NCBI RefSeq assembly: GCF_014898055.3
Contig: NW_023604861.1
Location: forward strand, 97,218,083-97,282,082
Direction: 5' to 3'
Length of the DNA stretch: 64,000 bases
Source: Talpa occidentalis
Lineage: Eukaryota; Chordata; Mammalia; Eulipotyphla; Talpidae
Shown: in pieces, positions 53,901 to 64,000 of the stretch
Numbering within the stretch: position 1 is the first letter of the stretch
Layout of the letters: every line of letters begins with the position of its first letter
Position numbers and translations under genes: made by a program
The notes under the pieces: generated by a model
What the model saw: the letters and a program-made list of their open reading frames with translations, nothing else
Told to the model about the DNA's origin: nothing
Database searches by the model: none

Positions 53901-53942
53901 TTGGCTTAGAGTGCCCCCTATTGGGGGGAGGCCTGCAGAACA
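53901..53942 (-). repeat. Terminal-inverted-repeat-like motif, right copy
   Basis: The reverse complement begins TGTTGTTCTGCAGGCCTCCC and continues to AGGGGGCACTCTAAG, matching the left copy with a few mismatches. Similarity stops about 42 bases in. Confidence 0.7.
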
Positions 53943-54479
53943 ACACACCCCTATTCTTGTTACTGTACAAAAATTATCTGGGACAGTGTGCTAAATTACT
54001 TCAGGGGACATCCACGCGTAGGGGATGTGGATGTAAAATCACTGTGAAATGTTGCCATCTTAAATTGCTAATATCAGGAATTTTATTTATGTCCGTTGTA
54101 AACGTAGAGACTTATTGTGGTTCTTGAGGGATGACCACAAATAATGTCTGGAAAGCATTTTGAAAATAGGTTACATAGTGTGAGGGTTACCTAGTGTGAG
54201 GACCTGAAAATGTTTTAATGGAAAACTGTGTAATATTTATGGGACAACTAACTTACAGGGAAGCGCAAACGTATTTATGGATGTTGATTAGTCTGAGTGA
54301 TGGAGGACAAGAATAGAAAGACTGGAAAGGAGGTGCCCCAAGACCAGAACCTGACTCACAAGGATGTGGGGTCGAGGGGAATCCCATGACCATTAACCCA
54401 GCTGTAGAGGTCGTGACCCTCAGACAGTAGTGCCTTATCACAAGGCATGAGACCCAAGCAGGATCAGATGCTACTGGGA

Positions 54480-55020
54480 GTGGAGCACAGGCCTGAGGGT
54501 AAAGATATGGAGATTGGGCCCACCCTGGAATCTCTGGTCCCTTCCTGGTTTTGCCTAGTTATTCCAAATCAGCATCAAACAGGCCACTCCAGGGAGGAGT
54601 GACCCCTCCCAAACAGAAGAGGACTGTACAGTGCAGTCTCTGCACAGGCTCAGGGCAGCACTCCCACTGCCCACCTGTGACTATGCAGGTGCTTCTTTTC
54701 ACCAACTCTCTCCCTCTGCAGGGCAGCAGCCTCCCTGCCTGCCTGTGACCTGTACCTGCTGGAACTTTTCCTCACTGACTTCCCTCAGTGGAGGCAGCTC
54801 TCAAGACTGCCCGCCTGCAACCATGCAGTCTTCTCTCAGCAAACCTGTCCTTTTCCCTAATAAACCTTCTCTTTAAATATAACTAATGCCTCTGGTGGAG
54901 AAACTTGCCTGGGGAACTCTCCTGGGAAACTCACCGCTGCCGCTGAAACGGGAGCTCTGGTGAAACCTTTCTCAGCGTGAACCCAAGGACCCGCAACTCT
55001 ACAAAACTCCATCATGAGGA
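54480..55020 (+). mobile_element. Possible third-family LTR
   Basis: Has a CCTAATAAACCTTCTC poly(A) signal near 54860 followed by GC-rich U5-like sequence (CCGCTGCCGCTGAAACGGG). Ends not defined. Confidence 0.4.
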
Positions 55021-55179
55021 CCATTTCTTTTTAGAACTTGGTAAGCATTTTTGTATTTCTGTCAATAGCAGTGGGCCCAGAGTAACTGATTCCCCTTGAG
55101 TGAGCTCTTCCGATTATGACAGCCAATGTGAGGAGGGACTGTGCTCCTGGTGTTCCAGTCCTGGTTTAGATGTGTTGGG

Positions 55180-55581
55180 TGTAAAGGCAGGAAGGGCCAG
55201 TGCAGGATCTCTATGACCCTAGCAGATGGGGTAAAGGAGGAGAGAGTCCTAGAGCCCTAGGTGGCTTTTGGGATTTACCAGGTACACAGCAGGCAGGGGT
55301 GCTGGGGGGCTGGGAGGCTGGCAGGCCTTCCAGCCCCCAGCAAGACTTCCGCATTCTCTGGGCTCTCCAGCATTCTCTCTGCTTCTCTTGTGATTCTCCT
55401 AGCATCCCCGTGACACTGCTCTTATAAGTGTGGTCTCTCAGCCCAGGTGCACCCACTTACGCATGCCCACACCCCACTCCAGGTGCCCGCCATCAGGCGT
55501 GCATTCAGGACCGCAAGGATCCATCATCAATCTTAATGGTGGGAGGGCAGAAAAGCCTGATGTTTTATCACTTATCCTACA
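55180..55581 (-). mobile_element. Solo LTR, family A, antisense
   Basis: Reverse-complement copy of the 52351-52771 LTR. It has TGTAAAGG and CCTACA ends and shared ACCAGGTACACAGCAGGC and GGCAGAAAAGCCTGAT. Flanks TTGGG and CTGGG fit a 5-bp duplication with one mismatch. Confidence 0.85.
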
Positions 55582-56416
55582 CTGGGTCATGCAGTCCCGG
55601 GTTCCCGCAGGGTGGATATGAGGGTTCAAATGAGAGTATGAATGACGGGGTCGGTGAGAAGGACCAAAAAAGGACCTCTGCAAATTGTGGAGACACCAAA
55701 CACCAGCAGATCTCTCTCAAAAATATGAAGCTGTTTTTTCTTTGGCTACCACTGAACAATGACTGGACAGGAAGACGACACAGAGTTTACCTGGTTCTGT
55801 TTAATTGAAGAAAATACTTGACCAAGAAGTCGCTGTCAGTTTCCACTTATTTATATTTTTTCTGTTCTGTTATTCAACATCACTTTAGTTTAGTGCCTGG
55901 GTTTACGTGCCAAGATAAATCCAAAGCTCACAGGCTGGATTCTTATAAAAGAAGAAAAGAACAAAGTTGGCCAGGCACACGCACAGGCCGCACACAGGAA
56001 CACCCTCACGGTGACGATGGCTGAGTTCCACTGGGGGGGCCGTGCGCTGCCGAGTAAGCCGGGTCCTGCCTAGACTGGGGAGGTGGGCACAGACTCTGCG
56101 GTCGGGCACGAGGGCCATTGGAATTTGGAGATGGTCCGGGCAGAATGAAGGACATATTGGAGGCACGAGTAGAGCAGCCAGCTCAGAGTGCAGGGGGTGG
56201 GGAACCAGTGGGGAACCAGTGGGAAGGAGGCTCCAGGCGCTCAGAGGTGGAGGGCGTGGGCAAGGCTGGGGAGGGGAAGCTGTCGTCACCCTCCCTGACT
56301 GACCACAGGGGTGATGAACAAATATCTTCAACCTGGCTCTCCGGGCTCTCCAGAAGGCAGAAGTGGCCCTTTGGTGGGTGTAGAGGAGGAGAGAGAAGAG
56401 AAAGTGACAGCAACCC
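55582..56416. other. Spacer between two family-A LTRs, unrecognised
   Basis: No gene recognised. Overlapping open frames on both strands (for example 55903-56331) look like GC-rich chance frames. A 13-bp tandem copy (GGGGAACCAGTGG) occurs near 56199-56224. Confidence 0.4.
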
Positions 56417-57446
56417 TGTAGAGTAGGTAAAAAGTATCAGGCTTTTCTGCCCTCCCACCATTAGGATAGATGATGGAACCCTGTGGTCCTGAATGTGTAA
56501 CAGGGTGGTCCCCAGGAAAGGGGGAGGTTCCAGGTTCCCTGCCCCACCCAAGGAAGGGTGGAGCTGAGCAGGAAGAGGAGAAGCTGCAGAAGAGACTGAG
56601 GAAGGAAGGAAGTAGGATGGAGCCAGGAGACCTGGAGGAGACACATGGAGCCTAGAGACACGTGAAGAAACTGCGCTTGTCTTTGGGTTGTGGACTGGGT
56701 GACACAGACGTGGGTGAGACCCGTGGGGAGGTGACAATGGCAGCTTTTATCTTGATGTTGATTTTGCTCTTTTCCTTCCGGGCTTGTCTGGTTGTTTGTG
56801 ACCCTTTTCTGTGGGTCCCCACTGGAAGATGCTTTAGACTTGTGGCAGGCCTTGGGGCCTTGCTCTGGGCCGATCCCATATGGATGGACTTTTACCCACG
56901 AGGGGATGGGTAACTTTGGGTGCTTCATTTAGAAACTAGACTCTTTGCCTTACCTGTGTTGTTTCCTAGTTTAATTAAAGTTCCTTCCCATTAAAGTCTC
57001 ATATGTTTTGTGTTGATGCGGCGGATGGCAGAACCCATTTAGAATAGGCAGGTTTGCGGGGTTTTGGGCTGCCCCTCTCCCTATCCTATAACAAATGCAT
57101 GCCTGATGGCGGGCGCCTGGAGTAGGCTGTGGGCATAGGTAGATGGGATTCACCTGGGCTAAGCCTGGGCTTTTAAGGGCGGCGTCACGGGGACGCCAGC
57201 AGAAACAGAGAGAAGAACAAAAGAGAAGCAGAGAGAAGGCCAGAGAGCCCAGATAGAGTGAAGACTTGCTGGAGGCTGGGAGGCCTGCCAGCCTCCTGGC
57301 CCCCCAGCACCCCTGCCTGCCGTGTACCTGGTAAATCCCAATAAAAGCCTGAAAAGCCACTGAGGGCTCCAGGACTCTGACTCCTCCCTTACCTCCATCT
57401 GCTGGGATCATAGAAAACCTGCTCAGTGCCCATTCCTGCCCCTACA
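56417..57446 (+). mobile_element. Solo LTR, family A, split by a nested LTR
   Basis: TGTAGAG and CCTACA ends with the perfect 5-bp duplication AACCC (56412-56416 and 57447-57451). It aligns to the 52351 LTR once the 598-bp insert and its 4-bp duplication are removed, leaving 428 bp. Confidence 0.92.
56496..57093 (+). mobile_element. Nested solo LTR, family B, with 4-bp target duplication
   Basis: 598-bp LTR with TGTAACAGGG and CCTATAACA ends, inserted in the family-A LTR between AATG at 56492-56495 and 57094-57097. It has an ATTAAA-type poly(A) signal near 56990. A 4-bp duplication is usual for gammaretrovirus-like (class I) elements. The small hydrophobic open frame inside (56662-56913) is judged fortuitous. 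Confidence 0.92.
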
Positions 57447-57451
57447 AACCC

Positions 57452-60278
57452 CCATCCTTCTCCTGGCTCCTTCCTTTTCCACCCCATTCACCCCCACCCC
57501 CAACTCTCAGGCCCCTTCCTCGGGGTCCCATCCCCTGCCCTGCGGGCTGTGCTGCTTGGCCCTGAGTCCCTGTGACTGGGCTGTGGGGCTGGTGACGACT
57601 GTCTCCTATCACATCTTTCTGAAGCCCCAGGGGTCCCGTTTGGTTTCAGGGCATCAGCAGCAGCCACAGTTCCATTTCAGGACTCAGGCTTAAATCCTCC
57701 CAACCTCCACCCCAGGAAGCCCTTCTGCCCTGGGCTGCTGCAGCTGGCGCTCTCTCCCAGGTGGTCAGGGCTTTTCTGGGGCTCTTGACTCCTCAGGCGG
57801 CTCATTCTCCCAGTGAGAACATCCTTATTTTTGCTTCAACTGCTTCATCTTGTTTGGGGAGACAAATTGAATCCTAATAGGATTGAAAGTACAGTGGCCA
57901 GCGCTCTCGGATTAGTACAAAATTGCCTTTAATTCTTTTACTTAGTGTAATGCTCTGAGACCAAGCCACACTCAGTATCTCAACGCAGACTTGCTCCAAA
58001 AGACATTTCGCCCATGCTCCACTGTGATAGGATCATCTCCTTCTGTAGGAAGCTCCCCTGTGGGCAGTGGGGAGTACAGAAACTCCTGCAGAGTCCAGGG
58101 CTCCCTGGTGCTGGGCACAGCCCAGGCCAGCGTGGAGATCATTGCAAACTGCTGATTTGTCAAGGCTCAAGTCATAGCCTTGCTCAATTCTGTGGGGAGG
58201 GAAACTGGGGCAGTTGTGGTGGCAGCCCAAGGCCAGGGCCCACAGTGGTGGCCTGGTTTTCTGGTTCCAGATGGTGCCAGGTAGCTGCCCCTTGTCAGAT
58301 CAGTGCTGTTGGTGCTGGTGGGTGTAGTGAGTGTTTCCTCCTTAAACGAGCTAGAGGGGTTTCTGCTCTTTAGAAATGACCAGCACATTTGCTTTTAGCT
58401 GAGGAAAGGGAAAATCCCAGCTTCACAGGCCTGAACATAACATGAGGCCAGAGGAAATGGCCCGGGACGGTGACTCAGCAGTTCAAAAGCATCCTGAAGA
58501 CCCAGCTCTGCAGTGTTACTACTCGCTCTTCTGCACCCCCTTCTTCCCTTCTGCAGTCTGGAACTACATTTCCCCACCTCTGACACCTTTTCTTTTCTCT
58601 AGGATCCCAAAGATCATAGAAGGCAGCTCTGACATTGGCCTGGAGACGTGGACCATTCACAGGAGGGCTTCTCTTTGGAAAAGGAATTTCCCCTTTCATG
58701 TCCTTGAGAAACAGCCAGAAGGAGAATTAGAATCGGAGAGTTTCTCCTCTCCTCTCCCTCCTAGCATTCCCACTTTGGCACGCATAGCTCACCCCTCTTC
58801 CATCATCCTTGCACTTGGACACGACTGAAAGGCAGCTTTAGCTGGCTGCTCTGGAGCTCTCTGTCATTTGGGGTTTTACACCACTCGGGGTTTTCACTTG
58901 GTCATGCGTTGTATTCCAGCTTCGGTTAAGGTCATGCAAAACCTGACCCATAGGGACGTCCCGTGCAGGCCCCTGATTTCCTTGCATTCTTGTTTGGTTG
59001 CAAAGGCTCACGTCTTGGAGAGTCTTGTATTTGCCCTTTCTAAGTCTTCTGGCCAACCCTGTTTATAGATTCTTGACAAACGCTATGGATGGAATCTTCT
59101 GGCTGTCCCTGGACTTTGTGTTCTCCTGTTTTGCCTGTGCGCTGTGTGCAGGAAGGGAGAGCCCGCGGGCCTGTGTCTGCTCGGATGCCACTTCCTGAGC
59201 CAGGCCGACCCTCATCACTCCATGTACAGCGTGAGCGTAACTCTCCTTCCTTTGTGGCACTTCTCATTTTCCTTGCTTTCCTCTATTTTGAATTTCTCAC
59301 TCATCTTTTACTCTCTTTGATAACACATTTATTGCTTATAATTTGTCTCCCTCTTTTAGAATATAAACTCCAACTGCAAGAATCTTAATCTTTTTTGTTC
59401 ACTCAGGTGTCCTAATTGTCTAGGATTAGTACCTGGCACACCGTAGGTGCCCGAGAAATAGTTTATGAACAGAGGCATGAATGAATCCTTAAGCTTCCGA
59501 ACCATAAGAAACCACTAGAAAAAATTAGCTGCTCAATGTTTCAAAAAGTTGTCATCCTGGGTTGGAATAATTCCATATGAAACTAGAAGGAAATGCAAAT
59601 GAAAACTTTGTTTTTAAGTATTTTTTATTGATATGAAATAAACATACTGAAAAGAATACAAAGGCATACAAAAGCATACAAAGGCATGGGTGACTACGTA
59701 GCTGCTGCTTTGCTTATTTCAGGCGTGTTTAACTGCGGTTGACCTAGGTGGGGTGTACAGAGAAGGGCTTCTGAGGCCATCCTGCAACACTGACCCCCCC
59801 ACTTTTAGTCTCTGTTATTTGGGACTCTCCATGTCCTTGGCCTCAGTGGCCTCAAGTTCAAATGGTTCTCCAAGCCCCCTCGTCACCCTCTTTCAACACT
59901 CCCTATTCCCAGGCTAGACTCTGAATGTCCTTGGGCATTTTCTTGCTGTTTGTTTTCTATTCAATTTCATTCATTCCTGCTTCTCTACTGGTGTTTTAAA
60001 AAACCAAACACATCAGGACATACACTCTCATGGGTGTAATCCTCTTTGAAGTGGTCACGCTTGGGGATTTTGCATACATATTCCCATTATTGCTCCAATG
60101 TCTTTGTGAATGGGCTTCAGACCATGAATATCCTCAGGGGTGGCAAGTTTTCATTATTTAAGATTAGTTTTTATTTGAGAAGTAGCCAAATACCTGCTGG
60201 CAAATAGAATGCCCCATAGGTAGGTGATGAAGTAGTGCCCACCTGCTGCTCTGCCCAGAAGCCAGAAGGATCGCGTCA
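57452..60278. other. Intergenic, no gene recognised
   Basis: About 2.8 kb. The longest open frames (58014-58373, 58442-58828) overlap many others on both strands and show no domain or splice context. Confidence 0.4.
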
Positions 60279-60290
60279 ATGCATATGTGT

Positions 60291-60566
60291 TTTTTTTTTT
60301 AAGAAGATTTATTTATTTGTGCATATAAGAACTGGGGTACAGGCCAGAGGTGTGGGGGGTGAGAAGGTTCACCAGAGACAGAGTAGGGAGCAGAAGAGGC
60401 AGATCTACTGAAATATACTGCTGAGGGGAGCAGCAGGGGAATCAGGAGAGGTCTGCTGCGCCATGTGGGTAGCTCCCTGGCTTGCTGGGGGATTGAACTC
60501 ATGCTGCAGAGGCTGCAGATTGCTTCATAGTGCTGTGCTTAACCCCTTGTGCCACCCGGGAGGCCA
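60291..60566 (-). mobile_element. tRNA-derived SINE, older subfamily
   Basis: Antisense copy flanked by ATGCATATGTGTT / ATGCATGTGTGTT. Confidence 0.92.
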
Positions 60567-61019
60567 GATGCATGTGTGTTAATGTGAGCCAAGAAAGGAG
60601 GCCGCAAGGACAGAACCGGGTGTCCGCTGTGTATGTACAACTTTGAAGTAGGGTCTCCCAGACTTTTGAGTGAACACTCGGATATCTTCATGGTGATGCA
60701 TTTGACTTTGAAAAAATAGACAAAAAGGAACCATTAAGTCATAGTCCCACTCGACAAGTACTCCCAAAATTCTTTGTTTCCCTCTTTCTGGCAGAAAGGT
60801 GAAGAAGCCAGTGATGGAAGCTCTCTGTGTCCTGATATCCTCTCTCTAGAATCCACCTCATATAGCTGTTATGTGACTCAAGGGGATATTTGTCAAATGC
60901 CATGAAATTGAAATGTATCATGGGGTGTCCATCCTCCCTTCCAAGTCTGAGCATATTTAGAATAATGTGATGTGAGGTGCCCCTTGTCCTGAGTGCCCTT
61001 CTGGGAACAAGTTACCCAG
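60567..61019. other. Intergenic spacer between SINEs
   Basis: Two adjacent minus-strand open frames (60579-60767, 60739-60954) hint at a decayed coding-like repeat but I do not recognise it. Confidence 0.3.
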
Positions 61020-61033
61020 TGAACTGTTTCTTT

Positions 61034-61311
61034 TCTTTTCTTTTTCTTTTTTTTTAAAGATTTATTTATTTATACAAGAACTGGGGTACAGGTCAGAGCG
61101 TGGAAGAGTGAGAGAATTTGCCAGAGCCAGAGCTGGGAGCAGAATAAGCAGACGGACCAAAAGCACTGCTGAGGGGAGCAGCGGGCGAGGCAGGAGAGGT
61201 CTGCTGCGCCATGTGGGGTTCTCCCTGGCCTGCGGGGAATCGAACCAGTGCTGCCGAGGCTTCGGACACCTTCGCAGCTTGGTGCTCAACCACTGCGCCA
61301 TGGGGAGGCCC
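61034..61311 (-). mobile_element. tRNA-derived SINE with target duplication
   Basis: Antisense copy flanked by TGAACTGTTTCTTT at 61020-61033 and 61312-61325. Confidence 0.94.
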
Positions 61312-61325
61312 TGAACTGTTTCTTT

Positions 61326-62240
61326 AAATAACTCAGGTAACTGGCACCCTTTGATATGGAGCACAACTCTAAAGGCAGGTTCCAGGGTGGGCAACTGGTT
61401 AGTGATATTTCTCAGTCACCTTCTGCCCTGGCGGTGGGCTGGCCAAATCATTGGCAGGTGGCAAAACTCTGGTGTTTAGTATGTGATCCCATCAGTGGCC
61501 AGTAGGTGGCAGAAGCTGCACACCACCCCCAGCTTTGCTCCCATCAGGGCTTTCTCAGAAGGGGAAAGATCTATTTCTAATCCAGCCTGGGCTTTATGGC
61601 AATGCTTAATCACATGGAAAGGAACATGCAATAACTACTGGTATTTCTGTAAACACATATGCTAAGAACAGCTGCCAGTTGGGGAGGACAGAGGGAACAC
61701 TCAGTGAGAGGTCTCCTGAGGACAGTCTATAAAAGGAAAACCCTGCGGGTTTTTAATTTAAGAGGCTTGAAGTTAACCTTTGTGACTCATCGAAAGAAAC
61801 ATTTAGAACCCAGAAGGACAATGATAATACATTTTATGGATATTAACCTGGTCCTCGCTCCACCGTGCGTCCCCTCCCCTCATGGCAAAATATAGGTGGA
61901 CAGTTCCCCTCTCTCAGGTGGGGGTTGGGGGCATTATTGCCCCAGCCCCTGCAGGGCCAGTCTGCCCCTCACAGCAGCACTTTCTGGACTGACTGTGGCT
62001 GATTCTCGTATTCTTGGGTTCTGGCAAGCTGCCTACTTCTTGGGTTTGTCCTTTCTCTGAAGGAAAGTTTATTTGAATCTCATTGTGCCATTAATAAAAT
62101 TGGCATCCGAGGATAGGAAGCTGAAAAGGAGACACATCATAGCAAAATAAGAAGTGGACTCTGCTCAACAGTGGGGCCAGGAGGACCGAGTGCCTTTCAT
62201 TTAAATGAGTGTGGTAGATACACAGAACAGAAAATTCAGC
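61326..62240. other. Intergenic, nothing recognised
   Basis: No supported gene or named element. Confidence 0.4.
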
Positions 62241-62244
62241 ACCT

Positions 62245-62723
62245 TAATCATTTTTAAGTGAGCTTGGACCGTGTACTTTGGATATCCTCTTTGGTGAACT
62301 GTCTGTTTATATCTGATGCCCATTTATTAATTGGGTTCTTAGCTCTTTTTTTTTTTTTTTTGGAAATTGAATAAGCTTTGAGTATATTTTGGATAGTAAA
62401 TACTTCTAAGTGTAATATGTCAATATTTTCCCCATTCACTAGGATGTCTTTTCAATCTACTATATTTTCTCTTGCTCTGTAAAAGCTTTTTAACTTGAGG
62501 TAATCCCAACTGCTTACTTTTGCTTTTATTTCCCTTGCAAAAGTGGTTTTGTCTCTAAAACATTCTTATCATCTATATCATGAAAGACATTGCCAGTAGT
62601 TTCTTCTATGTATTTTAATGTTACAGGTATTGATCTTCAATCCATTTTGAATGGATTTTTGTGCATGGGGCTAGAGAGTGATCCAAATTTTACATGTTGC
62701 CTTCCAGTTTTCCCAGCACATTT

Positions 62724-62763
<40 letters not shown>

Positions 62764-63540
62764 TTTTCTCGTATAGGCCAGAAAAACAGGAGGGTCAGAG
62801 GATTCACCAGAGACAGAGCAGGGAGCAGAACAGGCAGACTGACTGAAACATACTGCTAAGGGGAGTAGAGGACGTTACAAGAGAGGTCTGACATGCCATG
62901 TAGGTCTCTCCCTGACCGGGTGGGAATCGAGCCTCCAGGGAGGCCCCCCCCAGCACCATTTGTTAAAGAGACTCTCCTTTCCCCATTATATGGCCGTGGC
63001 TACTTTATCATGAATTAAATGTTGATATAGACATGGATTTATTTCTGGGCTTTTGATCCTGTTCCATTGATCATGTGTTCATTTTTACTCCAATATCATA
63101 TTCCTTTAATGACCATTGCTTTACAGTATGATTTAAAATTAGGTAACATGATGCTTTCATTTCTCTCCTTTTTTCTCAGGAGTCCTTTTTCCTTATATTG
63201 TATATACATACATTATGTGTGAATATAGGGTTTTCTTTTGCTCTAGAAAAGCTTTTTAACTTCAGATAATCCCAATTGTTTATTTTTGCTTTTATTTCCC
63301 TTATATTAGGGGTCAAGTCTCCAAAAGCATCTTTATCATGTGTATATATGAGATCTAGATATCATATGTATGTATGGTTCCATATAAATTTTAATATTTT
63401 GTTCTATTTCTTTGAAGATCATTGTTGGTATATTAATGGGGTTGTATTAAATCTGTGCTACTTTTGGTAGAATAATCATTTTGACTGTATTGATAAGCTC
63501 CATCCATGAGCTTGGAATGTTTATTGTTTGAAATCTTTTT
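62245..63540 (-). mobile_element. LINE-1 fragments, antisense, with a repeated segment
   Basis: The minus strand encodes NPINKWASDINRQFTKEDIQ near 62254-62340 (ORF2 C-terminal region). Antisense L1 3' UTR-like text follows, split by the SINE at 62722. The phrase GCTTTTTAACTT, then AGATAATCCCAA / AGGTAATCCCAA, occurs at both about 62487 and 63250, so at least two fragments are joined. Confidence 0.75.
62722..62948 (-). mobile_element. tRNA-derived SINE inserted in LINE-1
   Basis: Antisense copy with a (TTTA)n tail and shortened tRNA part, splitting an antisense LINE-1 at CAGCAC(C)ATTT. Confidence 0.85.
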
Positions 63541-63805
63541 TTTTTAATGATTTATTTATTTATACAAGAACTGGGGTACAGGCCAGAGGTGGGGGTGGAT
63601 GAAAGGATTCACCAGAGACAGAGTGGGGGGCAGAACAGGCAGACGTCTGAAAACACTTTTGAGGGGAGCAGTGGGTGAGACAGGAAAGGTCCGCTGTGCC
63701 ATGTGGGTATCTCCCTGGCCGGCCAGGAATCGAACCCGTGCTACAGAAGCTGTGGACAGCTTCATAGTGCTGTGCTCAACCCGCTGTGCCACAGGGGAGG
63801 CCCCC
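63538..63805 (-). mobile_element. tRNA-derived SINE inserted in LINE-1, with target duplication
   Basis: Antisense copy flanked by ATTGTTTGAAATCTT / ATTGCTTGAAATCTT (63523-63537 and 63806-63820). Confidence 0.92.
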
Positions 63806-64000
63806 ATTGCTTGAAATCTTGATCTCTATCCTTTAGTAAAGTTTTGTAGTTTTCATTGTATAAGTCCTTTATTTCCTTGGTTAGGCTAATTCCTAGGTCT
63901 TTTGTGAATGGAATTATTTTCTTAATTTCTTTTTCTTGTTCATTATTTGTGTACAAAAATGGAACAGATTTTTGTTTGTTGATTTTATAACTTGCCACTT
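63806..64000 (-). mobile_element. LINE-1 ORF2 fragment, antisense, reaching the window edge
   Basis: The minus strand encodes ASYKINKQKSVPFLYTNNEQ and LTKEIKDLYNENYKTLLKDR, an ORF2 reverse-transcriptase-region segment with a small internal deletion. It continues beyond the window and is broken by the SINE at 63538. Confidence 0.88.

Noticed and set aside
56662..56913. 83-codon frame with a hydrophobic segment inside the nested LTR
   Set aside because: LTRs rarely encode proteins. The frame has no family resemblance and overlaps other open frames.
52351..57446. A full endogenous provirus
   Set aside because: The LTRs each have their own target duplications, lie in mixed orientation, and no gag, pol or env sequence was seen between them.
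58014..58828. Two plus-strand frames of about 120-130 codons
   Set aside because: GC-rich chance frames, with opposite-strand frames equally long and no recognisable motif.

Overview
The window is from the nuclear genome of a placental mammal. It has long introns with GT-AG junctions, LINE-1 and MIR fossils, solo retroviral LTRs, and about 21 copies of one tRNA-derived SINE that begins GGGCCTCC. I do not recognise that SINE as the canonical family of primates, rodents, carnivores, ruminants, pigs, horses or vesper bats, so I leave the mammalian order open.

Region 1 (1 to about 39,070, + strand) is the 3' part of ANAPC1, the APC1 scaffold subunit of the anaphase-promoting complex/cyclosome. 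I placed 29 coding exons, all with AG acceptors and GT donors. Joined, they keep one open frame of 1,146 codons plus a stop. They cover the C-terminal part of the protein, including the whole proteasome/cyclosome (PC) repeat ring and the last residues. The gene's 5' half lies left of the window. Introns hold SINEs, old LINE-1 pieces, MIRs, a (CA)n tract and a probable processed retrocopy.

Region 2 (about 39,070 to 44,745) is intergenic. It shows no gene; the notable item is a body-less poly(T)/(TTTA) insertion with a perfect 15-bp target duplication.

Region 3 (47,965 down to 44,746, - strand) is a compact seven-exon gene for a Speedy/RINGO protein closest to the SPDYE type, an atypical activator of CDK1/CDK2. 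The exons join in frame to 234 codons with a clean Speedy core and no disabling lesion. ANAPC1 and this gene converge tail to tail. Both are cell-cycle proteins, but shared regulation is not shown by the sequence.

Region 4 (about 48,500 to 64,000) is gene-poor and built of transposons. It has a 5'-truncated young LINE-1 with a 14-bp target duplication and three solo LTRs of one family with 5-bp target duplications, one of them split by a different solo LTR with a 4-bp duplication. It also has a pair of terminal-inverted-repeat-like motifs 2.9 kb apart, further SINEs, and antisense LINE-1 fragments to the right edge.

I found no CRISPR array, operon, tRNA gene, rRNA gene or other prokaryote-type system. 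The best candidates for something undescribed are the Speedy-like gene beside ANAPC1, the tRNA-head-only SINE, and the layered LTR cluster.
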